Assembly: GCA_016191785.1 (NCBI GenBank) | Contig: JACPVJ010000144.1 | Location: 21,726-85,725, forward strand | Length of the DNA: 64,000 nucleotides | Source: Myxococcales bacterium | GTDB taxonomy: Bacteria; Myxococcota_A; Polyangia; Polyangiales; Polyangiaceae | Direction of reading: 5' to 3' | Shown: positions 9,374 through 19,178 of the stretch, in pieces | How the letters are laid out: every line of letters begins with the position of its first letter | Numbering within the stretch: the stretch's first letter is position 1 | The notes under the pieces: model-generated | Databases searched by the model: none | Told to the model about the DNA's origin: nothing | Seen by the model: the letters and a program-made list of their open reading frames with translations, nothing else | Made by a program: the position numbers and the translations under genes

Positions 9374-11158
9374 TCAGCGGCGGGGGCGCCGCGACCGGCC
9401 GGCTCGGCGGAAGGGCAGCGCAATTGCGGCAAAAAGCAGGAACAACGCGCTGATCCGCAGGCGCCGGGGTCGCCTGGGGACCGAGCAGTCCCCGCCGCTC
9501 GACCCCGACCCCGAGCTGCAGCTCTCGCCGCCGCCGCTGTCCCCCCCGGAGCAAGTGTCGCCCTCCGCCCCCGCAGAAGAGTCCCCGCTGCACGTGTCCC
9601 CGTCGCCGTTCGAGGTGGAGTCGCCTCCGCACGTGTCGCCCTCGTCCCCCGCGCCCGTCGAGTCGCCCCCGCAAGTGTCCCCGTCGTCCGAGCTCGAGTC
9701 GCCGCTGCAGCTGTCGCCGTCGCCCGAGCCCGTGCCGCCCCCGCTGCCGCACGACTCGACGATCTGGACTCCGCAGTCGACGTCGACGGCGGGGTCCGCA
9801 GGCTCGGGATCGTAGTACCCGGTGCTGGCGCCGTAGCCGCCGTAGCCGCCATCACCCCCGTAGCCCGCGCCACCCGTGGTGCCCCCCGAGGCACCGCCGT
9901 TCCCGCTCGAGCAGCCGCTCGTGTTCTGCGAGTCCGCCGTCACCAGGACCGAAACCGCGGGGCCGTCCCCCACGCCGAAGGAAGCAACGACCGGAGACTT
10001 TACCCCCGCGACGGTGACGTGGCGCGTGATCCGCACCTGGTCGGCGCGCATGCCCGCGAGAGCGAACGCGATGTCGTCCGCCCCGCCGCAGGCGAGGGCC
10101 ATCGCCGCGATCTCGCCCGGGCCCGGCTGGTCGTTGCACGCGGAAGCCCCGGGCGCATCGGGCACCGTGACCAACGCGCCCGCGGCGCACGCCCGCGACA
10201 GGCGCGCGCCGGTTTTGCCCGCAGCGATCGCATCCCAAATCGGAGCCACACAGAAGTCGGCGCTGGAGACCCCGACCGTCTCCTTCTTGGCCTTCTCGAA
10301 ATAGGTCTTCACGCCGGGCGACAGCGCCCCGGCACCCGAGGGCAAGACCGTCCAGCCGAAGAGCGGCGTCGAACCGCTGGCCTCGATCACTGCGAGCCCG
10401 CCCTGCTTGGCGAGGAGCGCGGTGCGCCGATCCGCCAGGTAGCTGCTGGTGCCGCTCAGCACTTGCCACTCGATGCCCAGATCGCCGGCAGCCGTCTCGA
10501 TCAGACCCGCGGGCACGCTCGCGCGCCCCTCGGCGACGGTGAACACCGTCACGTCGGGCGCGGCGTCGGTCGCCAGGAGCCCGACGCCGAGCGCCGCGGT
10601 CGAGGGCTGCTGGACGCGCAACGGCTTCGAGAAACCCGCGTCTTGGGTCAGGTCGTAGACGACGGCGACGAAGCGCGCACCACCCGCCTGGCTCAGCAGC
10701 GCGGTGTCTTCGGCACCGAACGCGACGCCTTGCTGGATGGCGAACGAGCTCAGTTGCGCGATGTCGTCGAGGACCGCGACGCTGCTCGGGTCGAGCCCGC
10801 TCTGGGGGGCGAGGCTGGTGTTCTCGAGGGACCCCTCGTGGGTGGCGCCGCACGCCAGCACGGGCTTGGGCGGCCGGATGCGCGGCGCGGTGACGCCGTC
10901 GATGGCAGCGAAGAACGCATCGAGAGACGGGTCCACGCGCGTGCCCGCGGCGACCGGCAGAACCATCACGACGCGCCCCGGCCCGCCCTCGAGGCCCAGC
11001 GAGAGCCACTGGGTGCTCCCCGTGGGCGGCTCTGCGCGCACCACGCGCGCGGAGCTGACGAACACCGTCGAATCCTGGGCGGTGAGGACTCGGCCCGCCG
11101 CCACGGCCGGGCCAGGGGCCGAGAGCAAAGCCAGCGCGAGCAAGACCCGACGGAGCAT
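9374..11158 (-). CDS. DUF2330-like surface protein with Cys-rich repeats and C-terminal anchor
   Basis: The ATG at 11158 begins a clear signal peptide (MLRRVLLALALL...AVAAG); an in-frame extension upstream runs into the previous gene in another phase and is rejected. The product has 594 residues. Residues 22-390 resemble the DUF2330 family of exported proteins (the word TAQDSTVFVSSA, and many short segments ending in LPV or DVTVF), but this match is tentative. A Gly/Tyr linker precedes residues 481-558, a tandem array of GD-S/T-C-x-GDS units. The last 36 residues are a Cys, an Arg-rich turn, a hydrophobic helix and an Arg-rich tail, like MYXO-CTERM-type sorting signals, so the protein is probably processed and exposed at the surface. 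Confidence 0.75.
   Translation of the reverse strand: MLRRVLLALALLSAPGPAVAAGRVLTAQDSTVFVSSARVVRAEPPTGSTQWLSLGLEGGPGRVVMVLPVAAGTRVDPSLDAFFAAIDGVTAPRIRPPKPVLACGATHEGSLENTSLAPQSGLDPSSVAVLDDIAQLSSFAIQQGVAFGAEDTALLSQAGGARFVAVVYDLTQDAGFSKPLRVQQPSTAALGVGLLATDAAPDVTVFTVAEGRASVPAGLIETAAGDLGIEWQVLSGTSSYLADRRTALLAKQGGLAVIEASGSTPLFGWTVLPSGAGALSPGVKTYFEKAKKETVGVSSADFCVAPIWDAIAAGKTGARLSRACAAGALVTVPDAPGASACNDQPGPGEIAAMALACGGADDIAFALAGMRADQVRITRHVTVAGVKSPVVASFGVGDGPAVSVLVTADSQNTSGCSSGNGGASGGTTGGAGYGGDGGYGGYGASTGYYDPEPADPAVDVDCGVQIVESCGSGGGTGSGDGDSCSGDSSSDDGDTCGGDSTGAGDEGDTCGGDSTSNGDGDTCSGDSSAGAEGDTCSGGDSGGGESCSSGSGSSGGDCSVPRRPRRLRISALFLLFAAIALPFRRAGRSRRPRR
9485..9718 (-). repeat. Cys-rich GDTCxGDS repeat array (coding)
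   Basis: This segment encodes about five imperfect copies of a 13-14 residue unit built on GD-[ST]-C-x-GDS, separated by Ser/Gly/Asp spacers, just ahead of the membrane anchor of the DUF2330-like protein. The units are about 39-42 bases long. Confidence 0.8.
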
Positions 11159-11271
11159 CCGACCCGGCCCTGCAGCAACGACCGTGCCCGAGTGGATTTC
11201 CCGGGCGACCTGCTCCGGCGACGCCGCAGGCGTGAACGCCGGTTCGGAGTCCGGGCTGTGCCGATGCTGCG

Positions 11272-11964
11272 TCACTTGGGCGCGCACGAGGCGTATCCGG
11301 GCGGAAGGGCCGAGTCGGGCACGCATGCCGTGCCCGAGGCGCAGGGCTTGCCGCCGGGGTGGCACACCTCGCGGCGCGTCGCGCCGACGCGGTCGCTGAC
11401 GCACGTGGAGCGGCACTCGACCACGTCCCAGGTCGGGCTGATCAGGCCCTTTTCGGCGCAACAGATCTTGCCCGTCGGGCAGTCTTCCGGACCGTCGCAC
11501 GCGATCTCGGTCTTGTCGCAACCGATGCCGCTGCACTTGCAGGGGTTCGCGAGCTTCTCGTTCGAGCAGAAGAGCGGGACGTTCTCGCCCTTGCAACACG
11601 TGTCGCCCGCACTGAACGCGCACGTCGAGCCGCCGCACGGGCCGGTTCCGACCCCCACCGGCGCGCCCCCCGTCCCGCCCACCGACCCGCCGCCCCCGGT
11701 CGGTGACCCGCCGAGGCCGCCGGTGCCGCCTGCGCCGCCAGAGGACGTGCCGCCGCTTCCACCCAGACCCCCGCTCGATGTGCCGCCCGACGCGACGCTC
11801 CCGGTGCCTCCAGACGCCGAGCCGCTGCTGCCCCCCACGGTCGTCCCCGCGACGCCGGCGCCGCCGCCGGTCCCCTGTCCGTAGAGGCCTTTTTCCTCCG
11901 AACCGCCGCAGGCGAACAGCACGAGGCCCGTCGCCCAGACCGCCCTCGGACCCATCGCCGCCAT
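11272..11964 (-). CDS. Cys-rich lipoprotein with Gly/Ser/Thr linker
   Basis: The 230-residue product has a short signal peptide ending in the lipobox LFAC (Cys19). Residues about 25-105 are a low-complexity linker of Gly, Ser, Thr and Val. A C-terminal domain of about 120 residues then carries some 18 cysteines (for example CCKGE, CKCSGIGC, CPTGKICC). Such small Cys-rich lipoproteins are common in Polyangiales genomes, and no enzymatic motif is visible. Met1 or Met4 could be the start; both leave the lipobox intact. It lies 113 bp upstream of the DUF2330-like gene on the same strand and may be co-transcribed with it. Confidence 0.8.
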   Translation of the reverse strand: MAAMGPRAVWATGLVLFACGGSEEKGLYGQGTGGGAGVAGTTVGGSSGSASGGTGSVASGGTSSGGLGGSGGTSSGGAGGTGGLGGSPTGGGGSVGGTGGAPVGVGTGPCGGSTCAFSAGDTCCKGENVPLFCSNEKLANPCKCSGIGCDKTEIACDGPEDCPTGKICCAEKGLISPTWDVVECRSTCVSDRVGATRREVCHPGGKPCASGTACVPDSALPPGYASCAPK

Positions 11965-12014
11965 CGCCCTCGAATCCTGGCGCGAAGCGGCGCCAGAAGC
12001 AACCGGCGGAGGCG

Positions 12015-12020
12015 TAGACT
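12015..12020 (+). promoter_or_regulatory. Possible -10 box for a leaderless transcript
   Basis: TAGACT ends only 6 bases before the GTG start at 12027, which would place transcription start at or next to the start codon. No convincing -35 box is seen. The same arrangement occurs at 23178-23183 (minus) and, as TAGTCT, at 36604-36609. Confidence 0.3.
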
Positions 12021-12026
12021 CTGCCG

Positions 12027-12902
12027 GTGGACTACGTCGGTCGGATCTATCGCCCGCCCAGCGAGAGCACGAGCCTCTTGCTCCAGGTGACGGTGGGGTG
12101 CAGCCACAATCGCTGCACGTTTTGCGACATGTACCGCGACAAGCCGTTCCGCGCGAAGCCGCGCGAACAGGTGGAGCGCGACTTGCTCGAAGCCCGCGCG
12201 CTCGGTCCCAAGTTCAGCCGGGTATTCTTGTGCGATGGCGACGCTTTGATTCTCTCCACCACCCGCCTGCTCGAGGTCCTGGCGCAGGTTCGCCGAGAGC
12301 TGCCCTGGGTCGAGCGCGTGGGCACCTACGGTGACACCCGCAGCGTCGGGAAGAAGAGCGTGGCCGAGCTCTCCGAGCTGGCCGACGCTGGGCTCGGCAT
12401 CGTGTATCACGGCGTCGAGAGCGGCAACGACCAGGTGCTCGCCTTCATCGAGAAGGGCGGCACGCGGCAACACTGCGTCGAGACCGCCGCCAAGCTACGG
12501 GAAGCCGGCATCGTGCACTCGGTGATCGTGCTCCTCGGCATCGGTGGCACGCGCTGGTCCGAGGTCCACGCGCGCGACACCGCCAGCGTGCTCACCGCCA
12601 TGGACCCTCCGTACGTGGGTGCGCTCACCACCACGGTCGTCCCCGGAACGCCGCTGGCCGCCGCAGAAGCACGGGGCGACTTCGAGCTCCCCTCGAAGTT
12701 CGGCCTCGTGCGCGAGCTTCACACCTTGGTCGAAGGCTCCGAGCTCTCGGCCTGCCGCTTCTCTTCGAATCATGCCAGCAACTACCTGCCGGTGCGCGCC
12801 GAGCTGCCGCGGGACAAGCCCGAGCTCTTGCGCATCTTGTCGGCGATCATCGCGGAAGGCGACGAAGGCCGACTCAAGCCCGAGTGGATGCGCGGCCTGT
12901 GA
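12027..12902 (+). CDS. Radical SAM protein
   Basis: The 291-residue product starts at GTG 12027. Residues about 23-33 contain CSHNRCTFC, the iron-sulfur ligand motif with the C-x4-C-x2-C spacing seen in a subgroup of Elp3/YgiQ-like radical SAM proteins, rather than the usual C-x3-C-x2-C. FLCDGDAL follows, then a second-strand motif YHGVESGNDQVL typical of the SAM-binding barrel. No B12-binding or extra iron-sulfur domain is present, so this is the minimal core enzyme. It would use S-adenosylmethionine and a 4Fe-4S cluster, but the substrate cannot be told. It is the only plus-strand gene between minus-strand neighbours and is monocistronic. Confidence 0.88.
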   Translation: MDYVGRIYRPPSESTSLLLQVTVGCSHNRCTFCDMYRDKPFRAKPREQVERDLLEARALGPKFSRVFLCDGDALILSTTRLLEVLAQVRRELPWVERVGTYGDTRSVGKKSVAELSELADAGLGIVYHGVESGNDQVLAFIEKGGTRQHCVETAAKLREAGIVHSVIVLLGIGGTRWSEVHARDTASVLTAMDPPYVGALTTTVVPGTPLAAAEARGDFELPSKFGLVRELHTLVEGSELSACRFSSNHASNYLPVRAELPRDKPELLRILSAIIAEGDEGRLKPEWMRGL

Positions 12903-12908
12903 CGGGAC

Positions 12909-13706
12909 TCAGCACTTCTCTGCGAAGGTCAGCATGTACTGGTAGGGCAGCCCGTCGAAGGACTTGCAGCGCGAATAGCCCGCCCCCTTCATCTCGGTCT
13001 CGACCACGTCGGGGGCGAGCTTGTGGTCGTCGGGCGGCCCGACGGGCAGCTTGCCCTTCTTGAAGTCGACGATCACCACGCGCCCGCCCAGAGAGAGCCG
13101 CGCGCGCACGCGCTTGAAGTACTCCGTGCGCTCGCCGATGTGGTGATACGTGTCCACCACCAGCACCACGTTCACGCCCAGCGGCAGCTTGGGGTCGGAC
13201 GTGCTGCCCAGGATGGGCTCGACGTTGGCGGTGCCTTCGCGCTCGGCGCGTTTCTTCATGTGCTCGACCAGCGTCGGCTCGACGTCGATGGCGAGCACCC
13301 TGCCCTGCGGCACGGCGCGGGCCAGCCGCGAGGCGAAGTAGCCGGTGCCCGCCCCGAGGTCGGCGACCACGTCGCGGGGGCCGAGGGCGAGCTCGGCGAG
13401 CACCGCCCCGGGCTTCTGCCAGGCATCGCGCCCCGGATCGTCGAAGACCTTCGACCACCTCTCTGCGTCGTCGAAGCGGTGGTCGGCGGTCGGCGCCTGG
13501 TGCCCCGGACTGGCGCCGTGACCGTGACCGTGACCGTGGCCGTGACCGTGACCGTGACCGTGACCGTGGCCGTGACTGGCGTGCCCCGATGGCGCGGGCG
13601 CCGAGGGCGCAGACGCTTCGCTCCGCCCCGCCGGCAGCGGGGGCGCAGGTGGCCCACAGTGGACCGCAGCCAGAGCGAGGAGCACGACCGGAACACGACT
13701 CGACAT
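12909..13706 (-). CDS. Exported SAM-methyltransferase-like lipoprotein with His-Gly repeat
   Basis: The start is ATG 13706, giving a hydrophobic leader with the lipobox AAVHC (Cys17); the product has 265 residues. A Pro/Ala/Ser linker leads into ten His-Gly dipeptides (about residues 44-63), which should bind metal ions. The rest is a class I methyltransferase fold: VVADLGAGTGYFA (motif I), VLAIDVEP (motif II acidic residue) and VVLVVDTYHHI. It resembles the methyltransferase-domain proteins often annotated as exported in proteobacteria. S-adenosylmethionine is cytoplasmic, so how a lipoprotein would methylate is unclear. It may be non-enzymatic, or the leader may not be cleaved. The kinase/cNMP gene lies 27 bp upstream on the same strand, so the two are probably co-transcribed. 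Confidence 0.8.
   Translation of the reverse strand: MSSRVPVVLLALAAVHCGPPAPPLPAGRSEASAPSAPAPSGHASHGHGHGHGHGHGHGHGHGHGASPGHQAPTADHRFDDAERWSKVFDDPGRDAWQKPGAVLAELALGPRDVVADLGAGTGYFASRLARAVPQGRVLAIDVEPTLVEHMKKRAEREGTANVEPILGSTSDPKLPLGVNVVLVVDTYHHIGERTEYFKRVRARLSLGGRVVIVDFKKGKLPVGPPDDHKLAPDVVETEMKGAGYSRCKSFDGLPYQYMLTFAEKC
13515..13574 (-). repeat. Hexanucleotide tandem repeat encoding (His-Gly)10
   Basis: Ten 6-base units (GTGACC or GTGGCC in register on plus, read as His-Gly on minus). Changes in copy number keep the frame, so this tract would vary the length of the His-Gly tail without switching the gene off. Confidence 0.9.
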
Positions 13707-13733
13707 GGCAGCGTCGATAGCACGGGCCACGGG

Positions 13734-15154
<1,421 letters not shown>

Positions 15155-15158
<4 letters not shown>

Positions 15159-16141
15159 CGGACGACCCCCAGGTGGCGGTCCAAGAACGCATACGTGTGC
15201 GCCCAGCAGCGGCGGGCGCTGGGGGTGAACACCAACGCGTGGAACGCGTGCAGCTCTCCCGGGTAGTATCGTGCCTCGCACTCGACGCCCATCGCGTCGA
15301 GCGCCGTCGACAGGCGCTGGGTGTCGTCGATCAGAGGGTCCGCCGTGCCGCACGGCGCGAAGAACGCGGGCAGCGGCCGGGCGGGGGCGACGCCACGCTC
15401 GAGCACCACCAGCGGATCGGCGAGCTCGAGGTGCTCGGGATCGTGCCGAGCCGGATCGCCGAGGTACGACTCGCGGACCTCGGTCAAGCGGTCGTGGATG
15501 AACCCGCTCATGTGAGGCCAGCGCCGCTTGAAGCGCTGCACGTCGCTGACGTGATAGATGCCGCAGGCGGCGACCACTGCCTTCGGTGCGACGCCGCGAT
15601 CGAACACCCGCGCGGCCCAAGGCTCCGGCCGTCGGTAGCTGGTGATCAGCGCGAGCGAGGTGACCAGATTGGCGCCGGCGCTCTCGCCGGCGAAGGCCAA
15701 CCGGCCGAGATCGCCGCCGTAGCGCTCGGCGTTCGCCAGCACCCACTCCAGGGCGGCTGCGACGTCCTCGACCGCCGCCGGGAAGGGATGCCTGGGAGCC
15801 AGGCGGTAGCTCACGTTGAACACCAGATACCCGCGGCGCGCGAAGGCGAGGCCCATCACCCAATGGGTGTCCTTGCTCAGAATGCGAAACCCGCCGCCGT
15901 GGACGTAGAGCACCACCGGCACCCGATCGAGCTCGCCCCGGGTCAGCCCGCGAGGGCGATAGATGTCCAGCCGGTGCTCCGGGAGGCCGCTCTCGTCGTA
16001 AGCCACGTCACGGATCACCTCGACGTCGTGTCGCTCGGGCCGGGCGTGCGGGTGCATTCGGCCCAGGCGCGAGAGCCCGCGGAAGAAGTTGTCGACCAAC
16101 AGCGAGCCGGCGTGGCGACGGAGGCGACGGTGGAGTGGCAC
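15155..16141 (-). CDS. Alpha/beta hydrolase, hormone-sensitive-lipase/esterase type
   Basis: The 328-residue product starts at GTG 16141; an internal ATG near residue 29 is an alternative. The oxyanion-hole motif HGGGF (about residue 82), the nucleophile elbow GESAGA (Ser about 155), and a late Asp (TADPLIDD) and His (GELHAFH) make a complete catalytic triad of the HSL/alpha-beta hydrolase-3 family. It should hydrolyse a short-chain carboxylic ester; the natural substrate is unknown. No signal peptide is obvious. Its stop overlaps the kinase start (GTGA), so the two are translationally coupled. The hot-dog gene upstream is 42 bp away, so hydrolase, hot-dog protein and YjbQ protein may share one transcript. 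Confidence 0.9.
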
Positions 16142-16183
16142 GGGCCGGAGTCTGCAACAGTGGGGGCGCGCGATCCAGGGGCG

Positions 16184-16657
16184 TCAGCCCGCGGACACTC
16201 GGGACCACACCGCGCTCTGGTCGCCAGCGTAACAGACGTCCCCTTCGTGAACGAACCTGAAGTCGTAGCGCACGAAATGCCGCGTCCGGCCGCGTCGCAC
16301 CTTGGTGGCGGTACACGTGCACTCGATGGGCGCGCCTGGGGGCACCAGCTTGCGGAACGTCGCGGCGTGGATGTGCGTGCCGTAGCCAATCCAACCCTCG
16401 CGGTGACGGAGACCGAGCAGGTAGTAGGCGTGGACGAACCCGAGCATTCCGGTGGCGTGGATCATCGCCGCACCGGCCACGTGGCGCGGATGGCGGTCGG
16501 GGTGAGCGCGCTGGTCCACCATGAAGGGGATCGGCCGGTCGGTGGGCATGCGGCACACCACTCGGCTTTGCTCGGCGTCGACGGCGATCAGCTCGTCGAA
16601 CATCAGCACCGACGGGTCGTAGGGCAGATCGGCCAGAAACTCGGGTTCGAAGGGCAT
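16184..16657 (-). CDS. Hot-dog-fold protein, FabZ/thioesterase-like
   Basis: The ATG at 16657 overlaps the stop of the YjbQ gene by one base (TGATG) and gives 157 residues. The sequence reads as a single hot-dog fold: a long central helix region with AGAAMIHATGMLGFVHAYYLLG, followed by strands GWIGYGTHIHAATFRKLVPPG, a layout typical of FabZ-like dehydratases and acyl-CoA thioesterases. The classical FabZ catalytic His and Glu are not clearly conserved, so the specific reaction is left open. It is likely cytoplasmic and possibly acts in lipid or polyketide chemistry. Confidence 0.7.
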   Translation of the reverse strand: MPFEPEFLADLPYDPSVLMFDELIAVDAEQSRVVCRMPTDRPIPFMVDQRAHPDRHPRHVAGAAMIHATGMLGFVHAYYLLGLRHREGWIGYGTHIHAATFRKLVPPGAPIECTCTATKVRRGRTRHFVRYDFRFVHEGDVCYAGDQSAVWSRVSAG

Positions 16658-17073
16658 CACTCCCCCGCCACGTGAACCAACAGCCGTCGCTGATGCGGCT
16701 GGCTGCGATGCTCCCACAGGTACAGCGCCTGCCAGGTGCCCAGGGCCAGGCGGCCGCGCGCGACCGGGATCGACTCGGAGGTCTTGGTGACGGCAGAGCG
16801 GGCGTGCGCGGGCATGTCATCGGCACCCTCGGCATCATGTCGCCAGCGGCGAGACTCGGGCGCGAGCTCGCCCAGCCACTCACCGAGATCGACGAGCACG
16901 TCGCGATCGGCGTTCTCTTGGATCACCAGGCTGGCCGAGGTGTGCTGGACGAAGACCGTGCAAAGCCCCGTGCCGATGTGGCTCTTGTCGACCGCGGCCT
17001 GCACGGCCAAGGTCACGTCAGAGAGGCCGCGCCCCGCGGTCCGAACCTCGATCGTCTCCTGATGTACCGCCAC
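16657..17073 (-). CDS. YjbQ/UPF0047 family protein
   Basis: The start is GTG 17073, giving 138 residues, the usual length of this family. Diagnostic segments are TGLCTVFVQHTSASLVIQEN and, near the end, GTWQALYLWEHR. The family is a single-domain trimeric beta-barrel; some members are annotated as a secondary thiamine-phosphate synthase, but the physiological role is not firmly established. It is the first gene of a minus-strand run with the hot-dog protein (1-bp overlap) and the hydrolase. It diverges from the BrkB gene across only 45 bp, so their promoters must overlap. Confidence 0.92.
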   Translation of the reverse strand: MAVHQETIEVRTAGRGLSDVTLAVQAAVDKSHIGTGLCTVFVQHTSASLVIQENADRDVLVDLGEWLGELAPESRRWRHDAEGADDMPAHARSAVTKTSESIPVARGRLALGTWQALYLWEHRSQPHQRRLLVHVAGE

Positions 17074-17118
17074 GGTCGGGTCGTATGCGATGATTGCTGC
17101 CCGGGCAAGCCCGGACGC

Positions 17119-18063
17119 ATGACCAGCCTGAACCAGAAAACGGAAGCGCTGGTGAGCCGCGTCGAACAGGCGATCGTGGACTTCATGGACCAAGGCCCGG
17201 CTCGGCGCGGGCTCTACTCGCTGTGGAAGGGCATGGCGCGCCACAACGCCGGGCGCGTGGCCAGCGCCATGGCGTTCAACCTGTTCCTGGCGGCGATCCC
17301 CATGCTGGCGCTGGCGGGTTGGCTCGCGGCCCACCTCTTGGGTCAGAGCCGTGACGCGCTCGACGTGATGTCGCTGTACGTGAACCTGACCCCGCTCGAG
17401 GTCCACGAGATCGTTCAACGTAACTTCAAGCGCTTCTCCGGCGGAGCCGTGGCGCCCTTCGCCGTGGTCGGCTCGCTGTGGCTGGCCTCGAACGCGTTCC
17501 ACATGCTGATGAGCGTCTTCGAGCGCGCGGTGAGGGCCAAGCGCCGCGTCTGGTGGAAGAAGCGGCTGATCTCCCTGGCCTGCGTGCTGGTCGCCAACCT
17601 GATCTTCGCGGCCACCACCGTGCTGGCCGTCGCCGTCGCGGGCGGTCCGACGAAGCTCATGGGCTTCATGCGCACCGGGGAAGAGCTGGTCGGTCCCCTC
17701 GAGCGAGTGGTGAGCATCGTCGTGGCGCTGCTCGGCGTCACCGCGGCCCTGGCCCTCTTCTTCCGCGTGGCCGTCCATCGACCGGGTCTGAATCGCCGGA
17801 TCTGGCCCGGCGCGCTGGCCACCGTCGCGATTGGCGGGCTGGCCTCGAGCACCTTCGGTTTCTACGCCCGCAGCATCCAGAGCTTCGCGGTCTTCTACGG
17901 GAGCTTGGCAGCCGTCGCGATCGCGCTCGCCTGGCTCTGGATCTGGTGCGCGGCGCTCTTGCTCGGAGCCGAGTTGAACGCCCAGCTCGAAGGCAGTGAT
18001 CGCGTCGCACCGCCCAGCACGGTGCGGATGGCGATGCGCCCGAAACGCATCACCGAGGTCTGA
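17119..18063 (+). CDS. YihY/BrkB-family integral membrane protein
   Basis: The ATG at 17119 gives 314 residues with six hydrophobic helices. Typical family words are ASAMAFNLFLAAIPMLALAG at the first helix, the amphipathic segment before FAVVGSLWLASNAFHMLM, and FAVFYGSLAAVAIALAWLW followed by LLGAELNAQ near the end. BrkB/YihY proteins are inner-membrane proteins of unsettled function (formerly misannotated as ribonuclease BN). It stands alone on the plus strand, and its promoter must lie in or just before the 45-bp divergent gap. Confidence 0.92.
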   Translation: MTSLNQKTEALVSRVEQAIVDFMDQGPARRGLYSLWKGMARHNAGRVASAMAFNLFLAAIPMLALAGWLAAHLLGQSRDALDVMSLYVNLTPLEVHEIVQRNFKRFSGGAVAPFAVVGSLWLASNAFHMLMSVFERAVRAKRRVWWKKRLISLACVLVANLIFAATTVLAVAVAGGPTKLMGFMRTGEELVGPLERVVSIVVALLGVTAALALFFRVAVHRPGLNRRIWPGALATVAIGGLASSTFGFYARSIQSFAVFYGSLAAVAIALAWLWIWCAALLLGAELNAQLEGSDRVAPPSTVRMAMRPKRITEV

Positions 18064-18083
18064 CCGGGCGACGCCAGCGTGGG

Positions 18084-19010
18084 TCAGCCGCCATCGCCGT
18101 ACCCGCCGAGCCCGCACACGCCGAAGCCGTCGGGCAGCCCCGCGACGACCAGGCACTTGCCCGTTCCGCAGTCCGGGGTGGCTGTGGTCGTCGAGCACAG
18201 CTTGAAGCAGGTGCTGGTGGTCTTCGAGCAGACGAAGCCGGCGGCGCAGGGGCACTTGTCACCACTGCGACCGTTGCCCGGCACCACGCAGCTGGTGGTG
18301 CCGTCGTCCTTGACCAGGGCGCAGGCGGTTCCCGGCTTGCACTTGCACTGCTTGTTGGGGGGGCACGGGTAAGGCTCGTCGAGGCTGCAGTCGTCGGCGG
18401 GCACGCACACCGGCACGGCGAGGGGCGGCTGCCCCGACCCGACCGCGAGCGGGCGCACTGCGCAGAACGTCGCCGCGCCACAGCTGGTGGCCGCTTCGCA
18501 GCAATACGGGCGACAGACCCCGGTCGTGCCCTCGGTCACGCAGGCCAGCCCGGGCGCGCAGTCGGCGGCGCCCGCGCAGGGCGCACCGGCTTGGCCTGCG
18601 CCCGCTGGCTGGCACGCGCTGACCGGGTTTCCCGACACGAGGGTGACGCCGCAGCCTTGCTTCGGTTCGGGCGGAGTCGCGCCATCAGGGTCGGCGTCGG
18701 CCGATGCGTCCGGCGACGCGCTGGCATCGGTCGGATCGCACTCGACCGGATTCGGGTCGTCCGGCAAGCAACCGCTGCCGCAGAGCGCGTTGGTCGTCGG
18801 CGGCTGGCCGTCCACGGCGGCATCCGGCGTCGGTACGTCTGCCACGATCTGATCGCGCCCGGCGTCCTCCGGGTTGCAGGCGGGGCCGATGCACCCGCCA
18901 CCGCCGCCCGCCGCCTCTTGGGAATCGACCGACGAGCAGCTCGCACCAGAGAGGGCAGCGAACACGCCGAACAGCGAGACCAGAAGCACGGACTTGGCGA
19001 GGGGGACCAT
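18084..19010 (-). CDS. Cys-rich lipoprotein
   Basis: The 308-residue product starts at ATG 19010. The leader ends in a lipobox-like LSGASC (Cys25). An acidic, Ala/Asp/Pro-rich linker (about 30-110) precedes a domain with roughly 25 cysteines in the pattern CxxGxxCAxGxxCV and CKCKPGTAC, similar to the modules in the metallopeptidase at 1098-2627 and the lipoprotein at 11272-11964. No catalytic motif is seen. It converges with the BrkB gene (20 bp between the stops). Surface location is inferred from the lipobox. Confidence 0.8.
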   Translation of the reverse strand: MVPLAKSVLLVSLFGVFAALSGASCSSVDSQEAAGGGGGCIGPACNPEDAGRDQIVADVPTPDAAVDGQPPTTNALCGSGCLPDDPNPVECDPTDASASPDASADADPDGATPPEPKQGCGVTLVSGNPVSACQPAGAGQAGAPCAGAADCAPGLACVTEGTTGVCRPYCCEAATSCGAATFCAVRPLAVGSGQPPLAVPVCVPADDCSLDEPYPCPPNKQCKCKPGTACALVKDDGTTSCVVPGNGRSGDKCPCAAGFVCSKTTSTCFKLCSTTTATPDCGTGKCLVVAGLPDGFGVCGLGGYGDGG

Positions 19011-19139
19011 CAAGAGAAGCCAGAGGGAATGTAGCAGGGCTCGAGGGCGCGCGCCGCGTCCCAGGCGAAAGCCACTCGCCCGCGCCGCCCTTCGTCGGGC
19101 GGTGCCGCCGGTGCGGGGAGCGCACCCGCACCCGTCACC

Positions 19140-19159
19140 CCCTGACAGAAATGTCAGGG
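19140..19159 (-). terminator. Hairpin downstream of the propeller gene
   Basis: A perfect 8-bp stem (CCCTGACA / TGTCAGGG) with a 4-base loop (GAAA on plus) lies 20 bases past the stop of the minus-strand gene ending at 19179. There is no T-tract, so it is either a U-less terminator or an mRNA 3'-end stabiliser. Confidence 0.4.
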
Positions 19160-19178
19160 TGCGCCCGGGCGAGCCGGG

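Noticed and set aside
8582..11884. An 1100-codon plus-strand open frame across the kinase and DUF2330-like genes
   Set aside because: It crosses two genuine minus-strand genes and an intergenic region and has no recognisable domain; low-complexity Arg/Ala composition marks it as a GC-skew shadow.
13515..13574. A short direct-repeat array as a possible CRISPR
   Set aside because: The units are 6 bases and contiguous without spacers, and they encode His-Gly in frame.
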